Assembly: GCF_009735625.1 (NCBI RefSeq) | Contig: NZ_CP046244.1 | Location: 806,001-870,000, forward strand | Reading direction: 5' to 3' | DNA from: Moorella glycerini | GTDB lineage: Bacteria; Bacillota; DSM-521; Neomoorellales; Neomoorellaceae | Length of the DNA stretch: 64,000 bases | In this document: piece by piece, positions 17,454 through 26,771 of the stretch | Layout of the letters: each line of letters begins with the position of its first letter | Numbering within the stretch: the first letter of the stretch is position 1 | Position numbers and translations under genes: made by a program | Notes under the pieces: model-generated | Told to the model about the DNA's origin: nothing | Databases searched by the model: none | What the model saw: the letters and a program-made list of their open reading frames with translations, nothing else

Positions 17454-20400
17454 TTATTTTTTAAGCTCCTGGATAAGCGGGCAATCGTCAGCGGGATCCG
17501 AGATCTCGAGGAAGGCCTCCGTGTGCTCTCCTTTCGCCACGACACCGGCCAGCACCTCGAACAGCTCAGCGAGGGCCTTCATGGAGCCCGGGGTAACGCC
17601 GGTGAGCTGGATACGGAGGACGCCCCCTTCCGGAAGCTCAAGGTCCACCAGGTCCAGGCTGTCAATGGTGGACCTGGCGCCCCGGTTGTAGAGGCCGCCC
17701 AGCCGCCGCAGCAGCGGCAGGAGCTTTGCGGCGCCTTCTTTGCCCTCAAGGGTAAAGGCCCGGCGGCCGGCTGTGACCCATCCCCGCTCGGCCGCCTTGG
17801 CCGGGGTGATCAGCACATCGCCGGGCCGGGGGGTATACAGGGCTGCACCGGGCCCCTGGATGAGTTCAGGCTTTTCTTGCTGGTCCGGCGTGCCACGGAA
17901 AACCAGCAGGCGGCCGTTCCTGACCAGGGTCACCACAGCCTCCTGGAAGTCCCGGGCCGGGATTTCCCCGTATTTTTCTGCCAGGTTGCCCGCGACCTCC
18001 TGCACCGTTGCCGCCCCGCCCCCGCTAACCGTGTAGAGCACGCCGTCACGAACCCTGGCCGGATCAGGCCGGCGGGCTCCCATCCAGCCGCGCTGGTTGG
18101 CTCCCTGGACGGTGACGAGCCCGTAGCCCGCACCGGCCAGGTTGACCCCCATGGGAATCTCGTTTTCCCGGTGGTAGAATTCGGCCGGCTTTAGACTATC
18201 TTCTGCGCCCATGCGATAAACGCACCATACGCCCTTCTGCACCCCGGTGCGAATAATTTGTTCAAAGACACCCGTACTCTCCAGCACCGGCCAGCTGCGC
18301 CGGCAGGAGAAGTTCTCCCGCAGCTTCTCCAGGGTTATAGTGTCGCCCTGCTCAAAGAAGAGCCTGCTCAGGTTCAAAAGGTCCGCCTGGGTTGTATTGC
18401 TGCCGGTGAGAAGCTCACCGTCATTGATCAAGGTGGCGCGGATTTGCTCGATAAAGGGCATCCCGCCCTCGCCCCCGGCTGTCTTGATCTCCTTGCGGAC
18501 GATATGCCCTGCCGCCCCGGGGTAGTAGAGGCTGGTGTAGATGCTGGCGACGGCGGTAACCAGCGCCTGCTCCCGCTCACGGTAGCGTTTCTGAAAATCC
18601 TCCTCCGCCAGCCGCCGGGGGTTGAGGCCATAGCTCTGCGGCCTGTCGCTTAAGATGCGCATTGCTTTGACCTGGCGCGCAATAGCCTCGATACGCTGCC
18701 GGACTTCTTGAACCTGGGTGCTTTGACTTGCGAAAAGCCCTTCCTGGCGGTTTATCCCTTGCACAGCGACAGTTTCTGGAACCAGGATAAAGATGAGGTT
18801 CTGCTGCTGCCGGGGTCTATTAACACCCCTGGTGGTCACCATAGCCTCAACATCGATGGTTGCGGCAGCCAGCGCTACGACCCCCAGCACGGGCCTCCCC
18901 TTACCATCAGGCAAATGTTCCGGCAGCGAGACGTCGTGTTCAATATGGAACAGCCCCGAACCGCCAGTGATGATCTTCCGCGCCGTGGCCTCAAGGAGCT
19001 CCTGCACCTGGCCTGCCGTGATAGTCTTGCGGATCCTGGCCAGGATGTTGTTAATCGTCGGCTCGCGGCCGGCAAAATATTTTCCCTGTTCGTAACGGAG
19101 GTAAAAGGCACTTTCATTTATTTCCTCTAACGCCATGCGTACCTGGGGCGGCGTGAGGCCGGGAAAGGATACAGAAAACAGCGCCTCCGATTCGGTAAGG
19201 CCGTAGATTCTGGAATCCAGGCCCTCTTCGCGGCCCACCAGGCTGTGCAGGAAGACCGTCTTCCAGGTGTACTCGTAAAGGGGATAACCCTCCGGGTGCG
19301 GGTTGCGCTGGTCAGCAAGTTCCGCGTTGCTACGGCCGCCCTCGAGGGTGCCCGTGTCGACGCTACCCACGTCGGCATTAAGGACGAACAGCAGGTCCGA
19401 ACTGCCTGTACGGCCGAGGATCTCGTTGACCACGCGGTCCGAGCGCAGGTCCAGGTGACAGGCATGGATCATGGGTACGTCCTGCTGTTGCAGCCACAGG
19501 CTGCGGACAGCCAGAGCCAGCACCCGCAGGACGCCGCGCGTGCCCTGGAAGTTCTCGGCACTGGCCAGCTTGTTATTCAGGAAGTCTATCAGGGTGGGGT
19601 GAAAGGGATAGCTGGCGATCATCCGGCCCTGAAAATCCTCGCTAGTAGCCTCATCCGGGAGCATGCTGGCGTTGCGGCGGTACATCTGCATATATTCCCC
19701 GGCGGTCGCCCTGGCAGCGTCGCGGTTTATCGATAGAAAAAGCCGCTTGGCGAGTACGGACGCGATCTCGGCGGCGTGCACCGGCGTAATCTGGACGGCG
19801 TCACGAGCCACCACGCTGGCCACGCCCTTGACGGCTTTTTCGCCAATTCCCAGGGCATCGTCTTCGCTAACCTCTTCGCCGCGCACCTGGCTGATGAGCT
19901 TCGCCAAAAGCTCCGTTTGGCGGGCAAAGGCATCGGTTGCGCTGGCCAGCGTGAGGATGACCGCGATCCCGGGATGGTTGCGGGCATAACCGTGAAGCCC
20001 CATTAGAAAGGCAGCGAGCTGGTTCGCGCCATCGGGCCGCGCCGCTTCCAGCCGTGCCGCGTACTGGGCCAGCTCATCCAGCATGATGATGGCCTTTCGC
20101 CCTCCCAGCACCCTTGCAAAATACGTTTTACCGGGTGCGGCATAGGAGCCGGCCTCCTCTTCCACCTGGCGGTAGAGCTCTTCGCCGCCCATTTGATAGG
20201 CAATCTCCCCCCAGAGGGTGTAGGGTACCAGGGCATTACCTTTCGGTTTATGTACCGGGATCTCGTCACCTGCCACGCCGACGACAGCGACTGAACCGGG
20301 CTCGGGGAGAAGCTGCGGGTCAAGAAAGTCCTGGATCAGGCCCCGCAGCTCTGTACCCCGGTAAGCAATGTGGGTGCAGGCGATTAGCGTATGGGTCTTA

Positions 20401-20678
20401 CCGCCGCCAAAAGCCGTTTCCAACCGGTGGATAGCTGGAACCGTCATGTCACCCGCGAGGCGACCAAAAACTTCCGCCAGGGTTAAGCGCAGGCCCTGCG
20501 TCGGGTAGGTAGCTTCACGGAAAAATAGTTCCGCGTCGGTGTAAATACTATCTATGACGCCCCGGCCGCTACGGTAATACTCGATGATGGGGCTTAAGGA
20601 CGCTGTAAAAACCTCGGGGTTAAACGTCCCGGCCAGGATCTCGGGACGTGGCCGGCATGTATCCAGTACCGATTGCAA
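17454..20678 (-). CDS. DUF499 P-loop ATPase (Hma-like ATPase)
   Basis: 1074 residues from TTG 20678. This start is chosen because GGAGGT lies eight bases upstream and the product begins LQSVLDTCRPRPEIL, the usual DUF499 opening. Walker A is AFGGGKTHTLIA near residue 95 (the family's GGGKTH), and Walker B is AIIMLDELAQY near 198. The remaining 850 residues include a large helical region and a C-terminal part with a winged-helix-like look. It is the first gene of the four-gene set. DUF499 ATPases accompany DUF1156 methylases in many defence islands and are thought to power DNA-related steps; the mechanism here is unknown. The 285 bp upstream of it hold no gene I can support. Confidence 0.9.
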   Translation of the reverse strand: MQSVLDTCRPRPEILAGTFNPEVFTASLSPIIEYYRSGRGVIDSIYTDAELFFREATYPTQGLRLTLAEVFGRLAGDMTVPAIHRLETAFGGGKTHTLIACTHIAYRGTELRGLIQDFLDPQLLPEPGSVAVVGVAGDEIPVHKPKGNALVPYTLWGEIAYQMGGEELYRQVEEEAGSYAAPGKTYFARVLGGRKAIIMLDELAQYAARLEAARPDGANQLAAFLMGLHGYARNHPGIAVILTLASATDAFARQTELLAKLISQVRGEEVSEDDALGIGEKAVKGVASVVARDAVQITPVHAAEIASVLAKRLFLSINRDAARATAGEYMQMYRRNASMLPDEATSEDFQGRMIASYPFHPTLIDFLNNKLASAENFQGTRGVLRVLALAVRSLWLQQQDVPMIHACHLDLRSDRVVNEILGRTGSSDLLFVLNADVGSVDTGTLEGGRSNAELADQRNPHPEGYPLYEYTWKTVFLHSLVGREEGLDSRIYGLTESEALFSVSFPGLTPPQVRMALEEINESAFYLRYEQGKYFAGREPTINNILARIRKTITAGQVQELLEATARKIITGGSGLFHIEHDVSLPEHLPDGKGRPVLGVVALAAATIDVEAMVTTRGVNRPRQQQNLIFILVPETVAVQGINRQEGLFASQSTQVQEVRQRIEAIARQVKAMRILSDRPQSYGLNPRRLAEEDFQKRYREREQALVTAVASIYTSLYYPGAAGHIVRKEIKTAGGEGGMPFIEQIRATLINDGELLTGSNTTQADLLNLSRLFFEQGDTITLEKLRENFSCRRSWPVLESTGVFEQIIRTGVQKGVWCVYRMGAEDSLKPAEFYHRENEIPMGVNLAGAGYGLVTVQGANQRGWMGARRPDPARVRDGVLYTVSGGGAATVQEVAGNLAEKYGEIPARDFQEAVVTLVRNGRLLVFRGTPDQQEKPELIQGPGAALYTPRPGDVLITPAKAAERGWVTAGRRAFTLEGKEGAAKLLPLLRRLGGLYNRGARSTIDSLDLVDLELPEGGVLRIQLTGVTPGSMKALAELFEVLAGVVAKGEHTEAFLEISDPADDCPLIQELKK

Positions 20679-20963
20679 GGTCAAAACCTCCTGTCCACAG
20701 CTTCTGGCACCCGGCATGGGATCACCCGTTTCCCGGCCCGGGCCTAGCCGTGCCGGGCCTGACTCAAAAAAGCCGTGGATTATGGATATTGTGACCAATT
20801 CTTATGACCATTTCGGCAAAAAACTCCGGATTCCTGCCAAAAGACGTCCAGACTAACCACTTATACCCGGAAGACACAACTTTTCCGGCGCAATTGCAAA
20901 AACCATCATTGCCTCACCTCAGCGGAAAGATTTTTAGAAAACGTAATCAAAGCACCTAAAGGC

Positions 20964-22385
20964 TCACAGATTACCATTACCATGGAATTGACAGGCTTCA
21001 ATAAGCAGCAGGTCATGTCGTTCTGCCGCCTTCTGATGCAGTTCCTCGCTGAAGCCGTTCCGGGCAAAGAGGGCGTAATATACTTGCGGCGGCCGCTGAA
21101 AATGTGGTACCACGGCTTTGACCTTTTGCTGGAGTTCGGAGAGTACATTTGCCCCTACCGGTTTCCCCCACCATTTACACTCACCCACTAAAATGGCCGA
21201 TTCGTCCTCATTTATGGCCAGCAGGTCCAATTCGTTCTGCCCGTCCCACCAGGAACCCAGGCGATAAGGATAAAAGGATAGTTTACCACGCTGCCCCAAA
21301 AATCGCAAATGCTGCCGGCAAACCTCTTCAAAAACCGGACCAACAAAATCCGGGAAATGGGGCTTAATCCTGGTTTCCAGCACCCGTTCTGTTTCTCCTT
21401 CCTCCAGGTCGCTGCGGTTGGGATAAACGAAGCGAAACCAGAAGCGTAGAAATTGATCCCGTAACCGGTAAATACCCCGGCGGCTTTTCTGCGGCTGCTT
21501 TTCCGTCACCGGCACCAGACGCCGGATTAAACCCATGTCCCTTAATATGTCCAGGTAACGAGAAGTGGCGCTGCGGTCGTGCAGGCCCGCCGCCTGGGTG
21601 ATTTCATTTAAACGGGTTTTACCATGGGCAATAGCTCTCAGCACGGCAAAATAATTGGCCGGCTCCCGCAGTTCCTGCATAAGAAGAAAACGAGGTTCTT
21701 CATAAAGGAAAGTGCCCCGGCGTAACACCCGGCGGGCAATGCCGGCAAAAAGATCATCTTCATCCATAAATTCCAGCAGGTATGCCGGTACTCCACCGAG
21801 CACGGCGTAGGCTTCCACAAGCCATAGGGAATCCCTCCCCGGGAAAAAGCCAGCAATATCGTGAAAATGCAGGGGCTCAATCAGGTATTGCCCGGTACGC
21901 CTACCATAGAGAGCACTTTTATATCCCAGAACCTCCCTCTCCATCACCCCCACATAGGAACCACACAAAATACATATTACCCCAGTATTCCTCAATTCCT
22001 CGTCCCAGACTTTCTGCAAAATGGAAGGAATAGCCGGATTGGCTTCCATGAGATAGGGAAATTCATCCAGCACCACAATAAGCTGCTCCTGCCGGGCCAG
22101 CCCGCCCATAAAACGGAAGGCAGCCTCCCAGGAAGGAAAGGAAAAACCCGTTTCTGCCTGTCCGTAAGCCCGCTCCCACAGTCGTTGCGAAAAAGCGGCC
22201 AGCTGCTCCCGGTCAGGCGCCAGGTCGGCCACAAAAAAGACGTGTTTTTTCTCCCGGCAAAAAAACCTGAGCAGTTCCGTTTTCCCAACCCGCCGGCGGC
22301 CGTATAACACCAGCAGCTGGGCACGACCGCTTCTATAAACTTCCTCCAGCCAGTTTAATTCAGTTTGGCGGTTTACAAAAACCAT
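20964..22385 (-). CDS. Archaeal-type AAA ATPase with DUF234 C-terminal domain
   Basis: 473 residues. N-terminal ATPase_2 domain: Walker A YGRRRVGKTELL near residue 35, Walker B LIVVLDEFPYLM near 108, and arginine-rich sensor region. A winged helix follows at about 255-310 (ITQAAGLHDRSATSRYLDILRDMGLI). The DUF234 region ends with NELDLLAINEDESAILVGECKWW, a D...ExK arrangement like a PD-(D/E)xK nuclease core. These ATPases are common, often orphan, accessory genes of archaea and thermophilic Firmicutes. Function is unproven. It sits 285 bp from the DUF499 gene and has lower GC, so it is probably a separate unit. Confidence 0.88.
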   Translation of the reverse strand: MVFVNRQTELNWLEEVYRSGRAQLLVLYGRRRVGKTELLRFFCREKKHVFFVADLAPDREQLAAFSQRLWERAYGQAETGFSFPSWEAAFRFMGGLARQEQLIVVLDEFPYLMEANPAIPSILQKVWDEELRNTGVICILCGSYVGVMEREVLGYKSALYGRRTGQYLIEPLHFHDIAGFFPGRDSLWLVEAYAVLGGVPAYLLEFMDEDDLFAGIARRVLRRGTFLYEEPRFLLMQELREPANYFAVLRAIAHGKTRLNEITQAAGLHDRSATSRYLDILRDMGLIRRLVPVTEKQPQKSRRGIYRLRDQFLRFWFRFVYPNRSDLEEGETERVLETRIKPHFPDFVGPVFEEVCRQHLRFLGQRGKLSFYPYRLGSWWDGQNELDLLAINEDESAILVGECKWWGKPVGANVLSELQQKVKAVVPHFQRPPQVYYALFARNGFSEELHQKAAERHDLLLIEACQFHGNGNL

Positions 22386-22447
22386 TTTTAGTACCTCGCA
22401 TCATTAGTCTAATCATAATTATACTAGGTTTGCAACATAAATTCAAA

Positions 22448-24337
22448 ATCGAGTAGGAGGGGACGGCTAGCCCCCGTCCTCTCACACCACCGGACATGCG
22501 GGTCCGCATCCGGCGGTTCACCAAGCTTGACGAAGATAAGAATAGCGCTCGGTTAAGCTCATCAGGCCCTGGGATTGCCAGTAGGCATTGCCCAGGGCTC
22601 TATTCATTGGCCCATGGGCCATCCGCCACAGCCCTTTGCGGGCATTGGCGAATTCATGCACTACCCATTCCGGCAATCCCAATGCGCGTAGTTCGCGGTA
22701 CCTGGTCCGTACTCGCTTCCACTGCTTCCAGAGACACATGCGCAGCCTCCGCCGCGTCCAGCTTTCTAAGTTCTTAAAGATGCTGGGCGTGTCGGCCAGG
22801 GCGAAGTACCCTATCCAGCCGCCCAGGTAGGCGTTCAGGCGCTCTATGCGCTCGGCCATCTTTAAGGGTTTATTCCGGGCGGTTATCTCCCGGATTTTCG
22901 TTTTCACCCGGTCGATGGTCTGCGGCGCCAGGCGGATAAGGATTACTCCTGCCTTGTGTTTGTACATGCTGAACCCCAGAAATTTCAGCTTCCACGGCCG
23001 GTCTACCGCGCTCTTCTGCTCGTTGATCTTGAGCTTCAACCGCTCCTGCAGGAAGTTGCGGATACTGGCCATGACCCTTTCTCCTGCCCGTTTGCTTTTG
23101 ACGTAGATGTTGCAGTCATCGGCGTAACGGACGAACTTGTGGCCCCTCTTTTCCAGTTCTTTGTCCAGGTCGTCCAGGAGTATGTTGGCCAATAACGGGC
23201 TTAAGGGTCCGCCCTGGGGCGTTCCTTCTGCCGTCTCCATGACCACTCCGTTTACCATGACGCCTGCCTGGAGATAGCGGCGGATAAGGGTAAGTACCCT
23301 CTTATCTGCCACTTTCCGGGCCACCCGGGCCATGAGGATGTCGTGGTTTACCCGGTCGAAGTATTTCTCGATGTCCAGGTCCACGGCCCATTCGTATCCT
23401 TCTTCTACGTATTGCCGCGCCTTCTTTACCGCATCATGGGCTTTCCTTCCGGGACGGAACCCGTAGCTGGCCTCTGAGAACTGCGGTTCGAAGATGGGCG
23501 TCAATACTTGCAGGAGGGCCTGCTGGATTAGGCGGTCCATTACGGTGGGTATCCCTAACATCCGTTTGCCTCCCCCGGGTTTCGGGATTTCGACCCGGCG
23601 CACGGGCTTCGGTCTGTAGGTTCCCGCGAGCAGTTCTTCCCGGATGCGCGGCCACTCGGCGCGTATTTGGTCCCGCAACCGTTCGGTCGGGATGCCGTCC
23701 ACACCGGGCGCGCCTCCGTTCCGCTCTACCCGTTTCAGCGCGGCCAGCATGTTCTCCCTGGCCACCACCTGCTCCATCAGGCCGCTACCTTGGCCTCCGC
23801 GAGGTGACGTCCCGCTTTGTGCCGGAGAAGAACTCGGCCCTCCCGCGCTCCCCCGTGGCTTCACCACTTCTTCCCGCGGGCAGGCCCCTTGCGGGGTTTT
23901 CTGCTGTCTCTGTCCTTCTCGCGAACGCACCGGTTTCACCTCTGACTTGATGTTCGGGCCTTCCCCTGGAGTTCATGACCCCCAGGGTACTATGCCCTCT
24001 GCTGACTCCTGCCGGTTCAGCCGTACCTTCCGATACGGTTTACCAGCTCTCCCTGGCTTATCCGGCAGGCCTCCCCGGGTAAGAGCGTTAACCTTCGCCC
24101 CGTGCCCGCCCCATATACTCTACCGTCCCTTGGCAGCCTGGGATTTCGCTGTGTTCCGCCAGCTTATCCGAACGGTCTAGCCTCGTATGGGGTTCTTGTT
24201 CATCGGGCCGTGGCTTTGCCTCCGGCTTCCTTCGGATCCCACCTCGCGATGGACACCCTTGCCTTTGGCTAGCAGACTGGTGCTGCCTCGCCTGCAGTGG
24301 ACTTTCACCACTAAGTTAACGCCCATGCCGGGCGCAC
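22448..24337 (-). mobile_element. Group II intron, class C-like, complete
   Basis: On the minus strand the intron opens with GTGCGCCCGGCATGGGCG (first base 24337), the classic bacterial group II 5' end. It carries an LtrA-type ORF in domain IV. A domain V hairpin with GCCGGATGCGG and CCGCATGTCCGG lies at about 22485-22520, a GC-rich domain VI follows, and the element ends CTACTCGAT at 22448. Total length is 1890 bp. The bases just before the 5' end are a strong terminator stem and T-run, the favoured insertion site of class C introns. No copy of the uninterrupted site is in the window. It does not interrupt a recognisable gene. Confidence 0.85.
22518..23939 (-). CDS. ltrA: Group II intron reverse transcriptase/maturase
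   Basis: 473 residues. After a basic, low-complexity N-terminus, RT blocks run from about residue 65: GGAPGVDGIPTERL, IPKPGGGKRMLGIPTVMDRLIQ, ASYGFRPGRKAHDAV, AVDLDIEKYFDRVNHD, GTPQGGPLSPLLANI and the catalytic FVRYADDCNIYV near 290. The maturase (X) domain follows with LKFLGFSMY and the Arg/Trp-rich C-terminal helices. There is no HNH endonuclease domain, as expected for class C proteins. All catalytic residues are present, so it may be active. The stop codon overlaps the start of domain V. Confidence 0.95.
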   Translation of the reverse strand: MKPVRSREGQRQQKTPQGACPREEVVKPRGSAGGPSSSPAQSGTSPRGGQGSGLMEQVVARENMLAALKRVERNGGAPGVDGIPTERLRDQIRAEWPRIREELLAGTYRPKPVRRVEIPKPGGGKRMLGIPTVMDRLIQQALLQVLTPIFEPQFSEASYGFRPGRKAHDAVKKARQYVEEGYEWAVDLDIEKYFDRVNHDILMARVARKVADKRVLTLIRRYLQAGVMVNGVVMETAEGTPQGGPLSPLLANILLDDLDKELEKRGHKFVRYADDCNIYVKSKRAGERVMASIRNFLQERLKLKINEQKSAVDRPWKLKFLGFSMYKHKAGVILIRLAPQTIDRVKTKIREITARNKPLKMAERIERLNAYLGGWIGYFALADTPSIFKNLESWTRRRLRMCLWKQWKRVRTRYRELRALGLPEWVVHEFANARKGLWRMAHGPMNRALGNAYWQSQGLMSLTERYSYLRQAW

Positions 24338-24338
24338 G

Positions 24339-24373
24339 GAAAAAGGCTCTCTTCCCGGTCTGGAAAGAGAGCC
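24339..24373 (-). terminator. Terminator hairpin used as the intron's insertion site
   Basis: GGCTCTCTT (24345-24353) pairs with AAGAGAGCC (24365-24373), with extra pairs inside. On the minus strand TTTTTCC follows and then the intron begins; on the plus strand CTTTTT follows, so it can stop transcription both ways. The nearest minus-strand gene ends about 375 bp upstream, at 24749. Confidence 0.75.
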
Positions 24374-24748
24374 CTTTTTCTTGGCAAGAAGAACCAAGGT
24401 CAACACGTCTAACTGTTGGTATCAACACAGTTTGAGAATCGAGAAACGCAGGTAAAAAGCTTTTCAGGTATAACTATATTATCACTAGTTTTTGAGAAAA
24501 GGATTATTACAATTTGAGAATCACCGGAATGATGGCAATAAAGTCCGAGAACGAGTTACTTAATACGTTTATTTTACTCAGGAACCTTCTGGATGTGCAT
24601 AACAGTTTTCCTGCGCCTATATGCCACCAGGATTCCTTTGTCAGGGCCTACCTCCACCCAACCAGGAGGCCTTCCTGGAAGGGCACTGTCTGGGCTTCTA
24701 GTTGTGTGGTGTCTTAATGTGATAAGCTTGTGTAGCCATTTCCTTTCT
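24374..24748. other. Intergenic stretch without a recognisable gene
   Basis: About 375 bp of mostly AT-rich sequence between the terminator and the stop of the unknown gene. Short open frames exist in both strands but have no ribosome site or protein-like sequence. It may be eroded defence-island DNA. Confidence 0.5.
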
Positions 24749-25597
24749 TTAGGATTCTTCGTATTCAGAACAGTTAGTTGCTGTCCGTAATTCTTTTAGT
24801 AATAAGGAGGCCTTCACGGGATGTCCAGCGTCTTTAAGCCATCTAGCCGTTGCTTCAATCAGAGCCTGTAGTCGCCGTATTTCTTTTCGGAGTTCCGCTA
24901 CCTCGTTAAACTCTATAAGTGCCTTTTCACCGCACCACTCTCTCACAAGGGCAAAAACGGGCTTTTGCTTAACTAACCATTCTTCAGCAAATTCTTGTTC
25001 ACGTAAAGTAGACGCTGATATTGCTTTTTGCCGCCACTTATTCTCCTCAAGTTGTATATACCTTAGAATTTCTTTTGGGAATCTTTTGCAAAAATCTTTC
25101 ACAAGTCGCTCGCTAACATGAAATGGAGCCTTGTAATCTCCGTAACGGTCGATAAAGGCGTGTGGTTCAGGAAGAAGTTCTTCTCTTCCAAGGCCCAATT
25201 TGTGAACGGATTCTTCAAATTCCCTAATGATTATTAGGTTTTGCTCTATTGCCTTCCACCCGAAGAAGATAAGTTCCTCGCCAAACAATTCTGCAATAGC
25301 CCCGAATACTTCTTCAGCAGCCTTATAGATAATTGACCCTTGGACATCACCGGAAGCTTTTGCCGCATTCAATAGCCTCCGTTCGTCATCACAGAATGCA
25401 TTTGCTTCCTCCCATGGAGCGACTAGTCGACTTTTGGGGACCCACTCTTCGAAGCCCTCATATTCGCCATCGAGGTGGCGGATTCGCACCTTTTGTGATC
25501 GCGGTGGCCCCTCTTTTACAACTATTACAGGCACAACTGGTTCACCTAGCATTCGCGCACGTTCTCGATAAGCATATCGCTGTCCTACGATTGCCAT
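24749..25597 (-). CDS. Uncharacterised 282-residue protein beside brxF
   Basis: I do not recognise the family. ATG 25597 has a G-rich stretch (GGGGGT) seven bases upstream; the frame is open to ATG 25624, which lacks a ribosome site. The N-terminus (MAIVGQRYAYRERARMLGE, then PVVPVIVVKEGPPRSQKVRI) looks like a small beta-barrel reader fold ending near WVPKSRLV at residue 58. The rest is mainly helical and charged, with a C-terminal coiled-coil-like stretch (ELRKEIRRLQALIEATARWLK). It starts about 70 bp after the brxF stop on the same strand, so the two probably share a transcript. GC content is well below that of the metabolic genes, a sign of transfer. Confidence 0.65.
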   Translation of the reverse strand: MAIVGQRYAYRERARMLGEPVVPVIVVKEGPPRSQKVRIRHLDGEYEGFEEWVPKSRLVAPWEEANAFCDDERRLLNAAKASGDVQGSIIYKAAEEVFGAIAELFGEELIFFGWKAIEQNLIIIREFEESVHKLGLGREELLPEPHAFIDRYGDYKAPFHVSERLVKDFCKRFPKEILRYIQLEENKWRQKAISASTLREQEFAEEWLVKQKPVFALVREWCGEKALIEFNEVAELRKEIRRLQALIEATARWLKDAGHPVKASLLLKELRTATNCSEYEES

Positions 25598-25667
25598 CTG
25601 GTTACCCCCAATCTTCTCCAACATTAGAAGTGCTGTGAGAAACCCTTCAAACTACAGTTACCCGCAG

Positions 25668-26069
25668 TTAAAGTGTACGACCTTCAAATTTTCCACTCCA
25701 TGCAGCCACAATGTTCCGGGTGCGGCTGATGTATTGAAGCAGGCGTAAAGGGTCCTGCTGGAGAGCAGGGTCAAAGAGTATCTCAATGTTATCCAGTAAA
25801 ACAGTGTCTCCCACCGTATCATCAATAATTGCTTCGACGATTCTTGGCAACCGCAACGTCCGTATCCGGTGGGGGTATTCAAGCAGCTTCTGGCTAAGGA
25901 CAAGGCTCAAATTAATATATGGGCAGCCGGCGTCCTGGACTAATTGAAGAAGAATTTGGGTCTTTCCGGAATGAAACGGTCCCACGATTAGTAGTAAGCG
26001 GTAATATCTTGACCGGGCTGCCTCTATCTGTTTTCCAAGTTCATCTGTTCTCATGGCTATTTTTAACAC
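25668..26069 (-). CDS. brxF: BrxF-like P-loop protein (BREX type 3), apparently shortened
   Basis: 133 residues with Walker A VGPFHSGKTQILLQ near residue 30 and a Walker B-like TVLLDNIEILFDPALQQDP near 90, then LQYISRTRNIVAAWSGKFEG. This matches BrxF, the small ATPase that opens BREX-3 operons. Full-length relatives run on for roughly 15-20 residues after the strand with NIVAAWSG; here a stop follows FEGRTL. No brxC, pglX, brxH or pglZ gene is nearby, so it is an orphan or remnant. Start is GTG 26069 or ATG 26054; neither has a clear ribosome site. Confidence 0.65.
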   Translation of the reverse strand: MLKIAMRTDELGKQIEAARSRYYRLLLIVGPFHSGKTQILLQLVQDAGCPYINLSLVLSQKLLEYPHRIRTLRLPRIVEAIIDDTVGDTVLLDNIEILFDPALQQDPLRLLQYISRTRNIVAAWSGKFEGRTL

Positions 26070-26350
26070 CAGCCTAAGGGCACGTCATCTGGCCTTTTGG
26101 TCCTTCAAAAAATTACCTCCCGTAACCATTTCGATAAAACTTAACCAAAATCCTGCTGAAAACGACGGCCGTTGCGGCAGTCATTATATAGAGCGAGTTG
26201 GAATCCATGCGCTGTTCATAAATTCTAGTTTGTAGGGATTTCGTGAGAGCTCATGGGGGAGGGTTAATAAAATATAAGAGTGGCTGAAATAAAAAGCATT
26301 GTATGATATACTAAAGGCCAGGAGGGTATTTTCTGGAATAGAATTTCGGC

Positions 26351-26753
26351 AAATTGACTTTCGAGGAATTCCTGGCCTGGTGCGACGAGGACACCTGTGG
26401 AGTACGAAGCTGCCGGCGTCAGGGAATACTGGCTCATTGACCCCGACCGGCAGCAGGCGGAATTTTACCGTCTGGAAGATAATGGTCGTTACCACACCGT
26501 AGCACTTAACGCCAGCGGAATTTACCGGTCAGAGGTAATCCCCGGCTTCTGGCTTAAAGTTGAATGGTTATTCCGGGACCCTCCCCCGGCAGCAATAGCC
26601 TGCCTTAAGGATAAAGGAAATTCTTTCCTAAACTGTACATACCTAAGGTGTTCTTTATTTTCAGGCAGTGGTTATAATATTAACCAGGGTAGAAATTTAT
26701 ATGGAACTTTATGGTTATTACATCCAAAATTCCAGATAAATGTAAATTTATAA
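26351..26753 (+). pseudogene. Uma2-family (DUF820) nuclease gene with internal deletion
   Basis: At 26351 one frame reads KLTFEEFLAWCDEDT, the characteristic N-terminus of Uma2 proteins. Sixteen codons later, in another frame from 26397, the sequence continues as VEYEAAGVREYWLIDPDRQ and IPGFWLKVEWLF, the family's C-terminal part with the catalytic-region motif. About 100 residues of the PD-(D/E)xK-like core between them are gone and the join is out of frame; a TAG also lies just upstream of the first fragment. The remnant is not functional. The frame stays open to 26753 but loses family resemblance after CLKDKG near 26612. Confidence 0.75.
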
Positions 26754-26771
26754 CATTAGTGAGGGTACCTT

